Positions 53,201 through 60,589 of a stretch of 64,000 nucleotides of DNA are shown one piece after another. Location: the NCBI RefSeq assembly GCF_042683665.1, contig NZ_JBHUOO010000047.1; one strand, given 5' to 3'. Positions within the stretch are counted from its first letter, which is position 1. Each line of letters starts with the position of its first letter. A model generated the notes under the pieces. It made no database searches. It had not been told where the DNA came from and saw only the letters and a list, made by a program, of their open reading frames with translations. The translations under genes were made by a program, and so were the position numbers. Origin of the DNA: Leeuwenhoekiella polynyae. Lineage in GTDB: Bacteria > Bacteroidota > Bacteroidia > Flavobacteriales > Flavobacteriaceae.

Positions 53201-53997
53201 CCGTGAGGCTTTCTGGCGCAACAGTATTATCTGATATTGATTATGAGATTTATTATCAACTTAGTGGTGCAACCGAATCTGAAATAATCACAGAAACTGT
53301 CAAATTTACCGGCGGAAGTGCAGATGTTATTCTTGAAAGCTCAGTTTTTAATTCTGGAGGTTTGACAATGTTTAATTTGTTAGACATTCAAAATAGCACA
53401 ACAGAGTGTAGTGCTACAAATTTACCGGTAACAGTGGTCGATTTCACGTTAGAAAATCCTGCTGTTCCAAGTATCACTAGTGATGGAGCTGTTTTCTGTA
53501 TCAATGATGATCCAACAGTTGCAGACCTTGAGGCTAATATCAGTTCTTCTTTTACCATAATTACCTATGATTCTGCCACAGGAACTTCAGTGGTTAGCCC
53601 TTCTACTCCACTTAGGGCAAATACAACCTATTATATCACAGCTCAAAATACAGCAACAGGTTGTGAAGGAAGCCAAAGACTTGAAGTTACTGTAGATCTA
53701 AGCGGTTGCGATTCGGTATTTATCCCTGACGGATTCTCACCTAACGGAGATGGTATCAATGATCTTTTTGAAATGAAAAATATGGAGATCGTGTACCCAG
53801 ATTATACTATTGAGATCTTTAACCGTTACGGGCAGGTTGTTTTTAAAGGCGACAGCAGTACTGGTTTCTGGGATGGTCACGCCAATCAAAACCGTTTAGG
53901 GGGTAATACGCTTGCTAACGGTGTGTATTTCTACATTATAAATTATAACGATGGGCAAACCAGCCCAAAACAAGGTAAAGTTTACCTCAACAGATAA
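50293..53997 (+). CDS. T9SS type-B sorting domain adhesin-like surface protein
   Basis: A 1234-residue secreted protein with signal peptide ending SKSYAQC. The N-terminal part has GGTWSDDNNSGGLNG and GTYTFTYTV strands (about 55-290). The middle (about 300-1090) is a series of roughly 95-110-residue immunoglobulin-like repeats, each with a Cys-containing DLCFGE/SVCFGE-type start, a DGDY.I.Y.LS strand and a TTTITI..I end. The C-terminus (about 1145-1234) is a type-B T9SS sorting domain: FIPDGFSPNGDGINDLFEMK, IEIFNRYGQVVFKG, NGVYFYIINYNDGQ and KQGKVYLNR. Such proteins are exported by the gliding-motility-linked T9SS and held on the surface, often via the SprF/OmpA partners encoded next. Ligand unknown. 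Confidence 0.92.
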   Translation: MHKTITLFGKAAPLFFFLLLTGISSKSYAQCAGEDASTTSCDKETNQFIDLFAALNGSPVTGGTWSDDNNSGGLNGTTGELNTWLINRGGTFNYTYTVEDIADCTDNQATVTVTLAGYAGRDNNDGVACETENDVNLFQFVGSSPSPTLFGTWAITVGPANALNGQIFNAQQAGPGNYTFTYTVASQGSCPSTMSTVMVEVIEAPDSGSIDNTVNTVFCETDDLSGFTTFNLRDAIIGEDNGGVWTENQTNEINGFNDSTIDIQNIRDTFGPGTYTFTYTVQPVNPICTFSQTTVAIIIEEVVDFTNAALELTTPDEDIFCEDILPIDAVATITGDIADIPNGNYELTYNVSPAPNTGTDTVTLSMTEGVGRFNINPDFFTAAGVATIRVVSIIDPNTQNACDVKLDDLSDTLTIVALPDVSDSALSVKQPLCFGEDGTLTISDAGNTSEIELADGEYTFSYTLASSTATQDYDAENVTVTDGIAEIPLLANDLATSDDYIITLNAIENSTGCSTTAAITTTFTVSPKPDARTLTVSILDTCEDDTVTVTITDSSDTPNLVDGTYNFTYDISGSITATNQPADDVTITDGTGSFDLPQAILANGNSTLTLTAVSNTASTCEADNLANPTASFNIIATPDATGAVVSIDDSCEDAANTVTITTDPTLIQDGDYILVYNLSDANPSAEDTDVEVTFTGGKTTFDLTATQLAEAGTTTITIISLATASQRCAATGLPIATTFEVLPVPSLENTTLSVASVCFGESTELLFTNSDLSDGNYDINYELIGENTFSDNASIEFIAGEASLTIAAETITNTGSTTITINSIADPGSSCANTTATSTSFEVNPVPELADGDLLASDICLAKNGFVTITAGANLADGDYIITYNLSVSNTAQDLTADVEITNGQGSFEIPAINLSATGTTTITATLINSDAGCSSVPVTVNDDFEIFPLPDATGITGTANDVCFGEPVTVRLSGATVLSDIDYEIYYQLSGATESEIITETVKFTGGSADVILESSVFNSGGLTMFNLLDIQNSTTECSATNLPVTVVDFTLENPAVPSITSDGAVFCINDDPTVADLEANISSSFTIITYDSATGTSVVSPSTPLRANTTYYITAQNTATGCEGSQRLEVTVDLSGCDSVFIPDGFSPNGDGINDLFEMKNMEIVYPDYTIEIFNRYGQVVFKGDSSTGFWDGHANQNRLGGNTLANGVYFYIINYNDGQTSPKQGKVYLNR

Positions 53998-54001
53998 AAG
54001 G

Positions 54002-54955
54002 ATGCTCCCAATGATAAATACAACTTCAAGATTCACATTATTTGCAACATTCATTCTTTTATGTGGAAGTCTGTTTGCTCAACAAGATCCCGAGTATACC
54101 CAGTACATGTATAACATGAGTGTTATCAACCCTGCATACTCTTCAGTAAATAAAGCTAAAGTAGGAGCTCTTTATCGTGCCCAGTGGGTTGGTATAGATG
54201 GTGCACCTACTACAGCGACATTCTTTGGTCATTTACCCATGTCTGAAAAAGTAGAAATAGGCTTAAATCTGGTTCACGATGAGATAGGTGATGTGGTTCA
54301 GGAAACTAACATCAATGCAGATTTTGCGTATAAACTACCTATTCAGGAAAATGCAACCCTTTCATTAGGTCTTAAAGCCGGTGCTTCTTTTTTTAGCACA
54401 GATTTTAGCCGGTTACAACTGGGCAGTGGTGCTCCTGCTACAGATCCTTCTTTTGCGCAGAATATCAACCAGACCTATCCTACAATTGGTATAGGTGCTT
54501 ATTATTTTTCTGAGCGTTATTATGTAGGGCTTTCTGCTCCTAACCTTGTTGCTTCTACACATATTGAAGATGAAGACGGGGTGCAACGTTTAGGAAGTGA
54601 AAACACACATTACTTCTTAACAGGTGGTTATGTGTTTGAACCATCAGCTGATTTTCAGGTAAAACCTTCGTTTATGGCGCGCTGGGTAAACGGTGCACCG
54701 GTAAGTATAGATGTAAATGCAAACGTGCGTTTTTATCAACGTTTTGAAGCAGGTATAGGCTACCGACTGGATGACGCAGTTACCGGTATGGTAAATTTTG
54801 AAGTTACACCGGGAGTACGCGTAGGCTATGCTTATGATTACACCACTTCAAATCTTGGTGAGTACAACAACGGTAGTCACGAGATCATGGTTCTTTTTGA
54901 CTTTGATATTTTTGGCAAATTACCTTCTTACCGCAAATCACCACGCTTCTTTTAA
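54002..54955 (+). CDS. PorP/SprF-family type IX secretion membrane protein
   Basis: I place the start at 54002 (MLPMINTTSRFTLF) or 54011, just after the adhesin stop; the longer in-frame ATG at 53951 overlaps it by 47 bases and gives no signal peptide. After the signal (ending GSLFAQ) the protein shows the PorP/SprF signature QDPEYTQYMYNMSVINPAYS and KVGALYRAQWVGIDGAPTTA, then a beta-barrel with FGHLPMSEKVEIGLNLVHDE, SLGLKAGASFF and PTIGIGAYYFSERYYVGLS, ending FDIFGKLPSYRKSPRFF. SprF-type proteins partner one-to-one with adjacent type-B CTD substrates and are needed to secrete or anchor them, which matches the gene order. Confidence 0.92.
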   Translation: MLPMINTTSRFTLFATFILLCGSLFAQQDPEYTQYMYNMSVINPAYSSVNKAKVGALYRAQWVGIDGAPTTATFFGHLPMSEKVEIGLNLVHDEIGDVVQETNINADFAYKLPIQENATLSLGLKAGASFFSTDFSRLQLGSGAPATDPSFAQNINQTYPTIGIGAYYFSERYYVGLSAPNLVASTHIEDEDGVQRLGSENTHYFLTGGYVFEPSADFQVKPSFMARWVNGAPVSIDVNANVRFYQRFEAGIGYRLDDAVTGMVNFEVTPGVRVGYAYDYTTSNLGEYNNGSHEIMVLFDFDIFGKLPSYRKSPRFF

Positions 54956-54966
54956 TCAAAACTACT

Positions 54967-56844
54967 ATGACTATGAAAAATTATACGCTACTCTTCATTC
55001 TGCTAGCCGTTTGTCAGGTAGGATTTGCTCAAAACAAAACACTTGAAAAAGCTAACAAACTTTTTGCAAGTCAGGCTTATGCCGAAGCGATAACCGCTTA
55101 TGAGAATGAATCAGAATTAGATGCTGATGCTTCTTTAAATCTTGCTGACGCCTATTATTTTACTGGTGATGCTACTCAAGCTGTAAAAGCTTACGACGTT
55201 GCCTGGGAAATAAATGAGGGGCGATCCCCTGAAGCACATTTTCGCTATGCTGATGCACTAAAACGCAATAAAGATTATAACAGAGCTAACGAGATATTGA
55301 CTAACTACACAGGTACTAACATAGATATTCTTAAAACTATGGAAGCGCATGATATGAAGGTTTCTCAGTTCTTTTTACCTGAAGTTATAGATGCTGCTTC
55401 TGATTACGATGATTTTGGTGCTGCTTATTATGATCGTCAAATTGTTTTTGCTTCAAACCGAAATGGTGCCCGACCTATTTACCCTTGGACGGGAAAACCT
55501 TATCTGGATCTGTATTACGCAAAAACTAATGGTGAAGCGATTACTGATGAAGGTTTTTTTCCCGGAAATATAAATACAGATACACACGAGAGTAATGCTG
55601 TATTTACTGCAGATGGTCAAAAAATGTACTTTACACGTACCAGTGATAAATTTACAAAATTAAACGGTGCAAAAGTCGCGCCTTTACAACTCTATAGCGC
55701 AGAATTAATTTCCGGTAAATGGGATAACATTGTGATGTTGCCTATTAGTTCTGATGAATATTCTGTTGCGCATCCTGCCTTGAGCCCCGATGAGAAAACC
55801 CTTTATTTCTCAAGTGATATGCCCGGTGGATTTGGAAGTTTTGATATTTATAAGGCTGAGATCACGGGGAATAACACCTTTGGTTCTCCAGTTAATTTAG
55901 GTAAAAACATAAACTCTGATAAACTAGAGCAATTTCCTTACGTTTCAGAAAATGGCAATTTATATTTTGCTTCAAACCGTATTGAAGGTTTGGGTGGACT
56001 TGACTTGTATAGTAGTGATCCTGAAGTTGGCGCTTTCGCGGAAGCATATAACTTAGGAAGTTCTATAAATTCTAACGCAGATGATTTTGCGTTGATCATA
56101 AAAGAACGCGAGGCAAGTGGTTTTATCTCTTCTAACCGAACAGGAAAAGACAAGCTTTATAGTTTTGAAACATTTCCTAACCTTGATTACCAGATCTTGG
56201 GTAACGTAGACGATAAGAAAACTCTTGAGCCTTTACCAGGCGCAGAAGTAACCTTATTCAGACCTGAAACGGGAACTATTCAAAAAATGACTACTGAAGC
56301 AGATGGAAGCTTCAAATTTATGGTTCGTCCTAATAATTTGTATAAAATTAAAGCAAGTAAGGCGCTTTATGCTCCAGTAGAAAAAGAGGTTAAAATTGAA
56401 TATTCTCAGAATACTAAGACACTCATTAAACTACAAATGTCGGCTTATGCAGACACTGAAAATATAGTAGCAGTAAACGAACGTAATCAATTAACTCAGG
56501 TAAATCTTGAAAAGATCTACTTTGATTTTGATAAATCAAGTATACGTCCTGATGCTGCTGTAATTCTAGATAAACTTGTAGATCTAATGCAAAAATATAC
56601 TGAGATGAGTATCGAAGTTGCATCTCATACGGATCAGCGTGGCTCTGATAAATATAATAAAGAATTATCTGAAAAGAGAGCGCAATCAACAGTAGAGTAT
56701 TTGGTTTCTAAAGGTATCGATCGCGATCGCCTACAAGCTAAAGGATATGGTGAAACAGATCCTATAAATGATTGTAACGATATGAATTGTACCGAAGAGC
56801 AACAAGACGTTAACAGAAGAAGTGAATTTACCATTCTAAAGTAA
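54967..56844 (+). CDS. OmpA-family outer-membrane protein with PD40 propeller (PorE-like)
   Basis: A 625-residue secreted protein; start at 54967 (MTMKNYTLL) or 54973. Signal peptide ends QVGFAQN. Then come TPR-like helices (about 20-125; AYAEAITAYENESELD), a PD40/WD40-like beta-propeller (about 140-400; SNAVFTADGQKMYFTRTSDK, ALSPDEKTLYFSSDMPGGFG, FASNRIEGLGGLDLY), a carboxypeptidase-regulatory-like domain (about 410-490; LPGAEVTLFRPETG), and an OmpA C-terminal peptidoglycan-binding domain (about 510-625; IYFDFDKSSIRPDAAVILDK, ASHTDQRGSDKYNKELSEKR). The same four-part layout is seen in PorE-type proteins linked to T9SS. It follows SprF by 11 bases, and the three genes form one operon. Confidence 0.92.
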   Translation: MTMKNYTLLFILLAVCQVGFAQNKTLEKANKLFASQAYAEAITAYENESELDADASLNLADAYYFTGDATQAVKAYDVAWEINEGRSPEAHFRYADALKRNKDYNRANEILTNYTGTNIDILKTMEAHDMKVSQFFLPEVIDAASDYDDFGAAYYDRQIVFASNRNGARPIYPWTGKPYLDLYYAKTNGEAITDEGFFPGNINTDTHESNAVFTADGQKMYFTRTSDKFTKLNGAKVAPLQLYSAELISGKWDNIVMLPISSDEYSVAHPALSPDEKTLYFSSDMPGGFGSFDIYKAEITGNNTFGSPVNLGKNINSDKLEQFPYVSENGNLYFASNRIEGLGGLDLYSSDPEVGAFAEAYNLGSSINSNADDFALIIKEREASGFISSNRTGKDKLYSFETFPNLDYQILGNVDDKKTLEPLPGAEVTLFRPETGTIQKMTTEADGSFKFMVRPNNLYKIKASKALYAPVEKEVKIEYSQNTKTLIKLQMSAYADTENIVAVNERNQLTQVNLEKIYFDFDKSSIRPDAAVILDKLVDLMQKYTEMSIEVASHTDQRGSDKYNKELSEKRAQSTVEYLVSKGIDRDRLQAKGYGETDPINDCNDMNCTEEQQDVNRRSEFTILK

Positions 56845-56955
56845 ACTACCTCAAGCAGGCCCACAAGGGATTCGTTAGAAAACAAAATTCAATTTCGAGC
56901 CAAGTATCGGGGTATTTAATCCTTTGGTGGTGCCAATAAAATCAAATCCTTAAAT
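56842..56955 (+). repeat. Dispersed stop-codon-anchored repeat, copy C
   Basis: Begins with the OmpA-gene stop: TAAACTACCTCAAGCAGGCC, then CACAAGGGATTCGTTAGAAA, ATTTCGAGCCAAG, TTTAATCCTTTGG and TGCCAATAAAAT. It is collinear with copy B (44367-44480) with scattered differences. Confidence 0.7.
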
Positions 56956-56961
56956 CAGAAA

Positions 56962-56994
56962 AACCCGTTAAGTGCTGCTTAACGGGTTTTTTAT
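56962..56994. terminator. Bidirectional terminator between OmpA operon and MoxR gene
   Basis: AACCCGTTAAG pairs with CTTAACGGGTT around a TGCTG-type loop (about 56963-56989), followed on the plus strand by a T-run; a run of A precedes it and serves the minus strand. It sits between the two convergent gene ends. Confidence 0.85.
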
Positions 56995-57015
56995 TTTCTT
57001 TATTAAGACGAAAGC

Positions 57016-58479
57016 TTACAGTCCGCTTATGTAGCTCCCATATAGATCTTTAAAACGTATACCATCTGTCATACGGTATTTGCTTAACTTCTGAAATTCT
57101 ACCAAAGCCCATAAAATAAATTCTTTCATAAAGTACTTATCCTTTGGCTCTAAATCAGGCAAATATTCGTTTACAAGCTTTTCTAAAGGAGTAACCGAAT
57201 CTAACATCTTTTTATATTCCTCTTCGGTTAAATCATCTAGCAATTGAAAATCGCTTTGGTCGAAAAACCAGGTCACGATCTCGTCATACGGACTTTTCTC
57301 GTTCTGCTTTTCAAGTTTTTTTATTTCCGGGAAATACGTCACAAATAACGTCTGAATCGCATCGCCTATCAACGTATGTGCAACAGATGCAGCTCCCTCC
57401 TGCTCGCCTTCATAAACCAATTCTACTTTACCAGTAATCGCAGGGATCATTCCCATAAAATCACCAAGACGAACAGTAGTTTTATCATCACCTGCCAATA
57501 ATGAACGACGCTCAGCTGTACTCAACAGATTTTCAAAAGCGGTAATGCTCATACGCGCACTTACTCCACTTTTAACGTCTATAAATTCACTCTCGCGAGC
57601 TTCAAAACTTATTTGTTCTAAAAGGTCTTTTGCTAAAGAAGGTACATAAACTTGTTCTTCATTACGTGCATCACGCTTTGCTTCCTGCTCTGTGATAGCA
57701 CGAGCGATCTCAATACTCTCTGGATAATGTGTAAGAATTTGAGAGCCGATACGGTCTTTAAGCGGTGTCACAATACTACCTCTATTTGTATAATCTTCGG
57801 GGTTTGCCGTAAACACAAATTGAAGGTCTAACGGAAGTCTCAATTTAAAACCTCGAATCTGTATATCACCTTCTTGTAAAATATTAAATAATGCTACCTG
57901 AATACGCGCTTGTAAATCGGGTAATTCATTAATTACAAAAATGCAACGATTAGCCCGTGGAATCATCCCAAAATGCAGCACTCTATCATCGGCATAACTC
58001 AATTTTAAATTGGCTGCTTTTATAGGGTCAACATCCCCTATCAAATCGGCTACAGTTACATCTGGAGTTGCGAGTTTTTCAGCAAAACGCTCATCACGAT
58101 GCATCCATACAATTGGTGTCTCATCTCCTTTTTCGGTGATCAATTCTTGTGCATAGCGCGATAGAGGTTTTAACGGATCATCATTTAATTCTGAACCTTC
58201 AACCACCGGAATCCACTCATCTAACAGTTTAACCATCAAACGCGCCAAACGTGTTTTTGCCTGCCCGCGTAATCCTAAAAGATTGATGTTATGCTTTGAT
58301 AGAATGGCTCTTTCCAATTCTGGAATAACCGTATATTCATATCCGTGAATTCCTTCAAATGAATTTTTACCTGCTTTTATATTGTTTACCAGATTTGCAC
58401 GAAGTTCATCTTTTATACCTCGGCTTATATAATCTGATTTTTTTAGCTCACCTAGTGTTTTAATAGCTGGTTTACTCAT
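57016..58479 (-). CDS. MoxR-like AAA+ ATPase (magnesium-chelatase-subunit-I type)
   Basis: A 487-residue cytosolic AAA+ ATPase. Walker A GLRGQAKT is at residues 69-76. Conserved RCIFVINELPDLQARIQVAL is near residues 173-192, with the Walker B-like VINE at the sheet end. LQFVFTANPEDYTNRGSIVT with PLKDRIGS (about 216-243) fits sensor 1 and the arginine-finger region of MoxR/ChlI proteins. MoxR ATPases act as chaperones that remodel partners, often with a VWA protein, and here such a gene lies 29 bases upstream in the same operon. No cobalamin or chlorophyll genes are nearby, so metal chelation is unlikely. The C-terminal half is helical and not assigned. Confidence 0.9.
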   Translation of the reverse strand: MSKPAIKTLGELKKSDYISRGIKDELRANLVNNIKAGKNSFEGIHGYEYTVIPELERAILSKHNINLLGLRGQAKTRLARLMVKLLDEWIPVVEGSELNDDPLKPLSRYAQELITEKGDETPIVWMHRDERFAEKLATPDVTVADLIGDVDPIKAANLKLSYADDRVLHFGMIPRANRCIFVINELPDLQARIQVALFNILQEGDIQIRGFKLRLPLDLQFVFTANPEDYTNRGSIVTPLKDRIGSQILTHYPESIEIARAITEQEAKRDARNEEQVYVPSLAKDLLEQISFEARESEFIDVKSGVSARMSITAFENLLSTAERRSLLAGDDKTTVRLGDFMGMIPAITGKVELVYEGEQEGAASVAHTLIGDAIQTLFVTYFPEIKKLEKQNEKSPYDEIVTWFFDQSDFQLLDDLTEEEYKKMLDSVTPLEKLVNEYLPDLEPKDKYFMKEFILWALVEFQKLSKYRMTDGIRFKDLYGSYISGL

Positions 58480-58508
58480 AGTTTCTTTTTCGATTTAGTA
58501 TTCTTTTT

Positions 58509-59630
58509 CTAGCGTATTCTTTTCTTTCTGTTGGTCTCATAATCTTCAAAAATCATCTCACCCAGACCTTGCAGACCGGTGTAAAAAGCTTTCCCTTGAT
58601 TAGCTTGTGTAAATTGACGCACAAACTTCATTAAATAAGGATCTTGAGCGATCATAAATGTAGTTATCGGGATCTTGACCTTACGGGCCTGACTTGCCAT
58701 ACTGTAACATTTGTTTACAATATAATCGTCTAGACCTACACTGTTTTTATAATAAAATCCATCTGGTTCCCGCACGCAGCTGGGCTTACCATCAGTTATC
58801 ATAAAAATTTGTTTGTTAGTGTTTCGTTTACGGCGAAGGATATCCATCGCTAATTGTAAGCCGGCAACTGTATTGGTGTGATACGGTCCTACTTGCAAAT
58901 ACGGCAAATCTTTGATTTTTATAGGCCAACTATCATTCCCAAAAACAATAATATCTAACGTATCTTTTGGATAGCGGGTGGTGATCAATTCGGCTAAAGC
59001 CATCGCAACTTTTTTTGCCGGAGTTATTCGATCTTCACCGTAAAGAATCATACTGTGACTGATATCTATCATCAGAACGGTACTCATCTGGGCTTTAAAC
59101 TGGGTTTCTTCAACGATCAGATCTTTTTCCGTCAAATCAAAATTACCAATGCCATTATTGATCTGAGCATTTTTGAGACTTTCGGTCATTGAAACCCGTT
59201 CAAGAGCATCCCCAAAACGATACTCCCGATATTCACCGGTATGCTCGTCTCCACGTCCTACTCTATTGGTTTTATGATTTCCGGCTCCGCCACGTTTCAG
59301 TTTCCCAAAGATTTGATCTAGCGCTCGCTGACGTATCGCACGTTCTGTCTTTGCAGTAATTGACATACCACCGTTACCATCTGGTTCTATCTCTTCTCGA
59401 ATGTAACCCTTGTCTTTAAGCTCCTGAACAAAATCATCTAAGGTATAGTCTTCGTTGGTAAGCTTGTATTCTTTGTCAAGTTCTTTTAACCAATCCATTG
59501 CCTCATCAAAATCTCCAGAAGTATGTGTGATCAATTCTTTAAAGATTTCAAAAAGTTGGTCAAACAGCGATTGTTCCGGGGCTTCGTAGCTTTTAAATAC
59601 AAATCCCTTTCTTAATGTTTCCTTTTTCAT
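58509..59630 (-). CDS. VWA-domain protein, partner of the MoxR-like ATPase
   Basis: A 373-residue cytosolic protein. An N-terminal helical region (about 1-115; AMDWLKELDKEYKLTNEDYT) precedes the VWA domain (about 180-365). The MIDAS metal site is DISHS with Asp189, Ser191 and Ser193. LDIIVFGNDSWPIKIKDLPY, then HTNTVAGLQLAMDILRRKRN, and KQIFMITDGKPSC supply the remaining MIDAS residues (Thr and the Asp of TDG). VWA proteins of this type bind MoxR-like ATPases as in RavA-ViaA or BatA-like systems. The pair is a two-gene operon in order VWA, then ATPase. Targets unknown. A basic tail (NRKKRIR) ends the protein. Confidence 0.9.
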   Translation of the reverse strand: MKKETLRKGFVFKSYEAPEQSLFDQLFEIFKELITHTSGDFDEAMDWLKELDKEYKLTNEDYTLDDFVQELKDKGYIREEIEPDGNGGMSITAKTERAIRQRALDQIFGKLKRGGAGNHKTNRVGRGDEHTGEYREYRFGDALERVSMTESLKNAQINNGIGNFDLTEKDLIVEETQFKAQMSTVLMIDISHSMILYGEDRITPAKKVAMALAELITTRYPKDTLDIIVFGNDSWPIKIKDLPYLQVGPYHTNTVAGLQLAMDILRRKRNTNKQIFMITDGKPSCVREPDGFYYKNSVGLDDYIVNKCYSMASQARKVKIPITTFMIAQDPYLMKFVRQFTQANQGKAFYTGLQGLGEMIFEDYETNRKKRIR

Positions 59631-59762
59631 AGTGTATTAAAATTACGGCATTTTGAAGTTTTGACCTCAGGAAGAAGTAAAAAATATGAATCGTATTTTT
59701 GGGCGTAACAACTTATAAAACCTGACTTTTCAATAAAAAAGTCACTTTCATTTATGCATAAA

Positions 59763-59788
59763 AAAACCCTCCAGAAATGGAGGGTTTT
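59763..59788 (-). terminator. Terminator of the fasciclin gene
   Basis: AAAACCCTCC (59763-59772) pairs with GGAGGGTTTT (59779-59788) around a 6-base loop. Read on the minus strand a run of T follows the stem. It lies about 20 bases beyond the fasciclin stop. Confidence 0.85.
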
Positions 59789-59807
59789 AAATTCTATATG
59801 TGTATAA

Positions 59808-60407
59808 TTAAGATTTCGGCATTACAACTGCATCAATTGCATGAATTACTCCATTAGAAGCATCTACGTCAGCCATAACTACAGTAGATTTATTTCCATT
59901 TGCATCCGTTAAGATTACCTTTTCTCCATCTAAAGTAGCAGTCAATTCTTCACCTTCAACAGTCGCGATAGTAAAACTACCATCATTATCTTGAATAGCT
60001 TTTATTATATCTGCTGCCATATATTCACCAGAAACTACATGGTATTTCAAAATATCTGCTAATTTCTCTTTGTTTTCAGCTTCGGTTAACGTTGCCACAG
60101 TTCCTTTTGGTAGTTTATCAAATGCTGCATTAGTAGGAGCAAATACAGTGAATGGTCCTTCACTTTTTAAAGTTTCTGCAAGGTCAGCTGCTTTTACTGC
60201 TGTTACCAGCGTACTAAAATCATCATTATCCATTGCGATTGCAGCAATAGTTTCTTGCTCTGGCATAGTCGCTTCGGCAGAAGTTTCTGTTTCCATAGCA
60301 ACTTCTTCTTGGGTCATCACGTCTTCAGATTCAGACTTTTCATTATCCTTACAAGATGTAAATGCGATAGTTGCAATCATCGCCATACTTAAAACTAACT
60401 TTTTCAT
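59808..60407 (-). CDS. Fasciclin (FAS1) domain lipoprotein
   Basis: A 199-residue lipoprotein (IAFTSCKDN). After a Glu/Thr-rich acidic linker (about 24-60) comes one FAS1 domain (about 65-195) with LVTAVKAADLAETLKSEGPF, TVFAPTNAAFDKLPKGTVAT, LKYHVVSGEYMAADIIKAI and SNGVIHAIDAVVMPKS. FAS1 domains mediate weak cell-surface and matrix adhesion. In flavobacteria such proteins are common, single and usually of unknown role. The gene stands alone between the VWA gene (on the same strand, downstream) and the divergent propeller gene, with its own terminator. Confidence 0.93.
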   Translation of the reverse strand: MKKLVLSMAMIATIAFTSCKDNEKSESEDVMTQEEVAMETETSAEATMPEQETIAAIAMDNDDFSTLVTAVKAADLAETLKSEGPFTVFAPTNAAFDKLPKGTVATLTEAENKEKLADILKYHVVSGEYMAADIIKAIQDNDGSFTIATVEGEELTATLDGEKVILTDANGNKSTVVMADVDASNGVIHAIDAVVMPKS

Positions 60408-60589
60408 AATTATTGTTTTTGAATTTTCTTTTGTTCAAAGGTATTAGCTAAGACTTAAACAAATCACAAGACTACCGTAAGCTTTTGTTAATTAGCGATA
60501 TATTATGTTAATCTGCCTAATATTATACACATCGCGCTTAAGCTTTTAAGTTTTTGTTAACTTAGAACAAAACTTTAGTACATTCTTTC

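Noticed and set aside
57016..59630. Magnesium or cobalt chelatase operon
   Set aside because: No chlorophyll or cobalamin genes nearby; the ATPase plus small VWA pair fits MoxR-type chaperone systems.
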